A DNA stretch of 64,000 nucleotides from Chamaea fasciata. Its lineage: Eukaryota; Chordata; Aves; Passeriformes; Sylviidae. Location: contig JARCOQ010000012.1 of assembly GCA_029207755.1 (NCBI GenBank), positions 3,864,001 to 3,928,000 of the forward strand, written 5' to 3'. Of this stretch, positions 63,426 through 64,000 are shown piece after piece. Position 1 is the first letter of the stretch; each line of letters opens with the position of its first letter. The notes under the pieces are model-generated. The model saw nothing but the letters and a program-made list of their open reading frames with translations. It ran no database searches and was not told where the DNA came from. The position numbers were made by a program, and so were the translations under genes.

Positions 63426-64000
63426 AATTTCAATTTTTGTTTATATTCATAGCTAAAAACAAGTTCTTTTTAAGTGGAATTTTCAGTTGTGTCTCTTGCC
63501 TCTGTTTGAGCCTGTGTACTGGCTCCATCTCCTTTTCTTTCCATCAGTAACTTATGCACGCTGCTAAAATTTGAATATATGCAAATGTATGCAAATCAAG
63601 GGGATGATTCTGAGGACCAGGAAAATGTGCTGTGGGTAGAGTATTATCCAGTTTCTACATGAAAGAAGTTGCAGGGTAATGAAAGCAGAAGAAGCCGAGA
63701 AGAAAAGAAACCGGTTACAACTGAGAATTGACCAATCTTGGTACACTTGATTCTGGTGCAGCTGAATGAGATTCTTTCTTTGCTGTCTAGATAATTTTTT
63801 TTGGGAAGAGGAGATTGTAGAGGTTGCACTGCAGTGTTAGCATCATAGCTTCTGTTGTTCAATATCCAGTGCTGTTCACTTTTTAAAATGATGTTTTCAT
63901 ATTGCTAACAATGAGGTAGTATTAAGTATTTGTGTTGCTAATTGTTTTGCACAGGTACAATGTCAGCATAAAATCAGCTACCGGAGAGATCAAGGCTGGA
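63426..64000. other. Noncoding DNA to window end
   Basis: Only two overlapping minus-strand frames (60 and 72 codons) that are unrecognised. The tandem octamer pair is listed separately. Confidence 0.55.
63579..63596 (+). promoter_or_regulatory. Two octamers one helical turn apart
   Basis: ATGCAAAT occurs at 63579-63586 and 63589-63596, exactly 10 bp apart and in the same orientation, so both would face the same side of the helix. This suits cooperative POU-factor binding. It could also be a simple ATATGCAAATGTATGCAA slippage duplication. Confidence 0.35.

Overview
The window looks like AT-rich, CpG-poor vertebrate nuclear DNA, most probably from a bird. The best evidence is three degraded fragments that match the avian CR1 LINE consensus (about 18268-18362, 56836-56905 and 63295-63425), all reading antisense to the + strand. 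A compact solo-LTR-like element at about 41568-42005 and several relics of old sauropsid repeats and MIR/CORE-SINEs fit the same picture. Interspersed-repeat density is low, as in avian genomes. No bacterial-type gene organisation, tRNA, rRNA or CRISPR array was seen.

No confirmed protein-coding gene is present. The open frames are short (about 60-220 codons), many begin at TTG rather than ATG, and none matches a protein family I recognise. The window is best read as intergenic DNA or the interior of a very large intron. Which of these holds cannot be decided from the sequence. The only gene-like signals are possible exons bounded by good splice sites, at 12503-12576(+), 48296-48478(+), 54228-54315(+), 57504-57551(+), 62371-62429(+) and 60950-61096(-). 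Such pairs arise by chance in AT-rich DNA. The 48296-48478 candidate stands out because it is fully open, 183 nt long (61 codons) and lies about 210 bp downstream of a cluster of three octamer motifs.

Layout. 1-12.5 kb is AT-rich unique DNA with one old repeat relic and small duplications. 12.5-18.4 kb holds a candidate noncoding exon, a MIR-like relic, a perfect 31-bp tandem duplication, two enhancer-like stretches and a CR1 fragment. 18.4-38 kb is mostly featureless, with MIR-like relics and a short open frame near 31.4 kb. 38.2 kb has a 25-bp-arm hairpin. 41.6-42.0 kb is the LTR-like element, with a duplicated block in its presumed U3. 47.3 kb has a composite direct/inverted repeat typical of a template switch. 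48.0-48.5 kb holds the octamer cluster and the candidate exon. 51.6-52.05 kb is a GC-rich island of unknown origin. 54-64 kb has further candidate exons, a homeodomain-site cluster, two CR1 fragments and a tandem octamer pair.

No undescribed multi-gene system could be supported. The observations most worth following are the possible exons, the two hairpin or inverted-repeat structures, and the clustered POU and homeodomain sites, which may mark distal enhancers.
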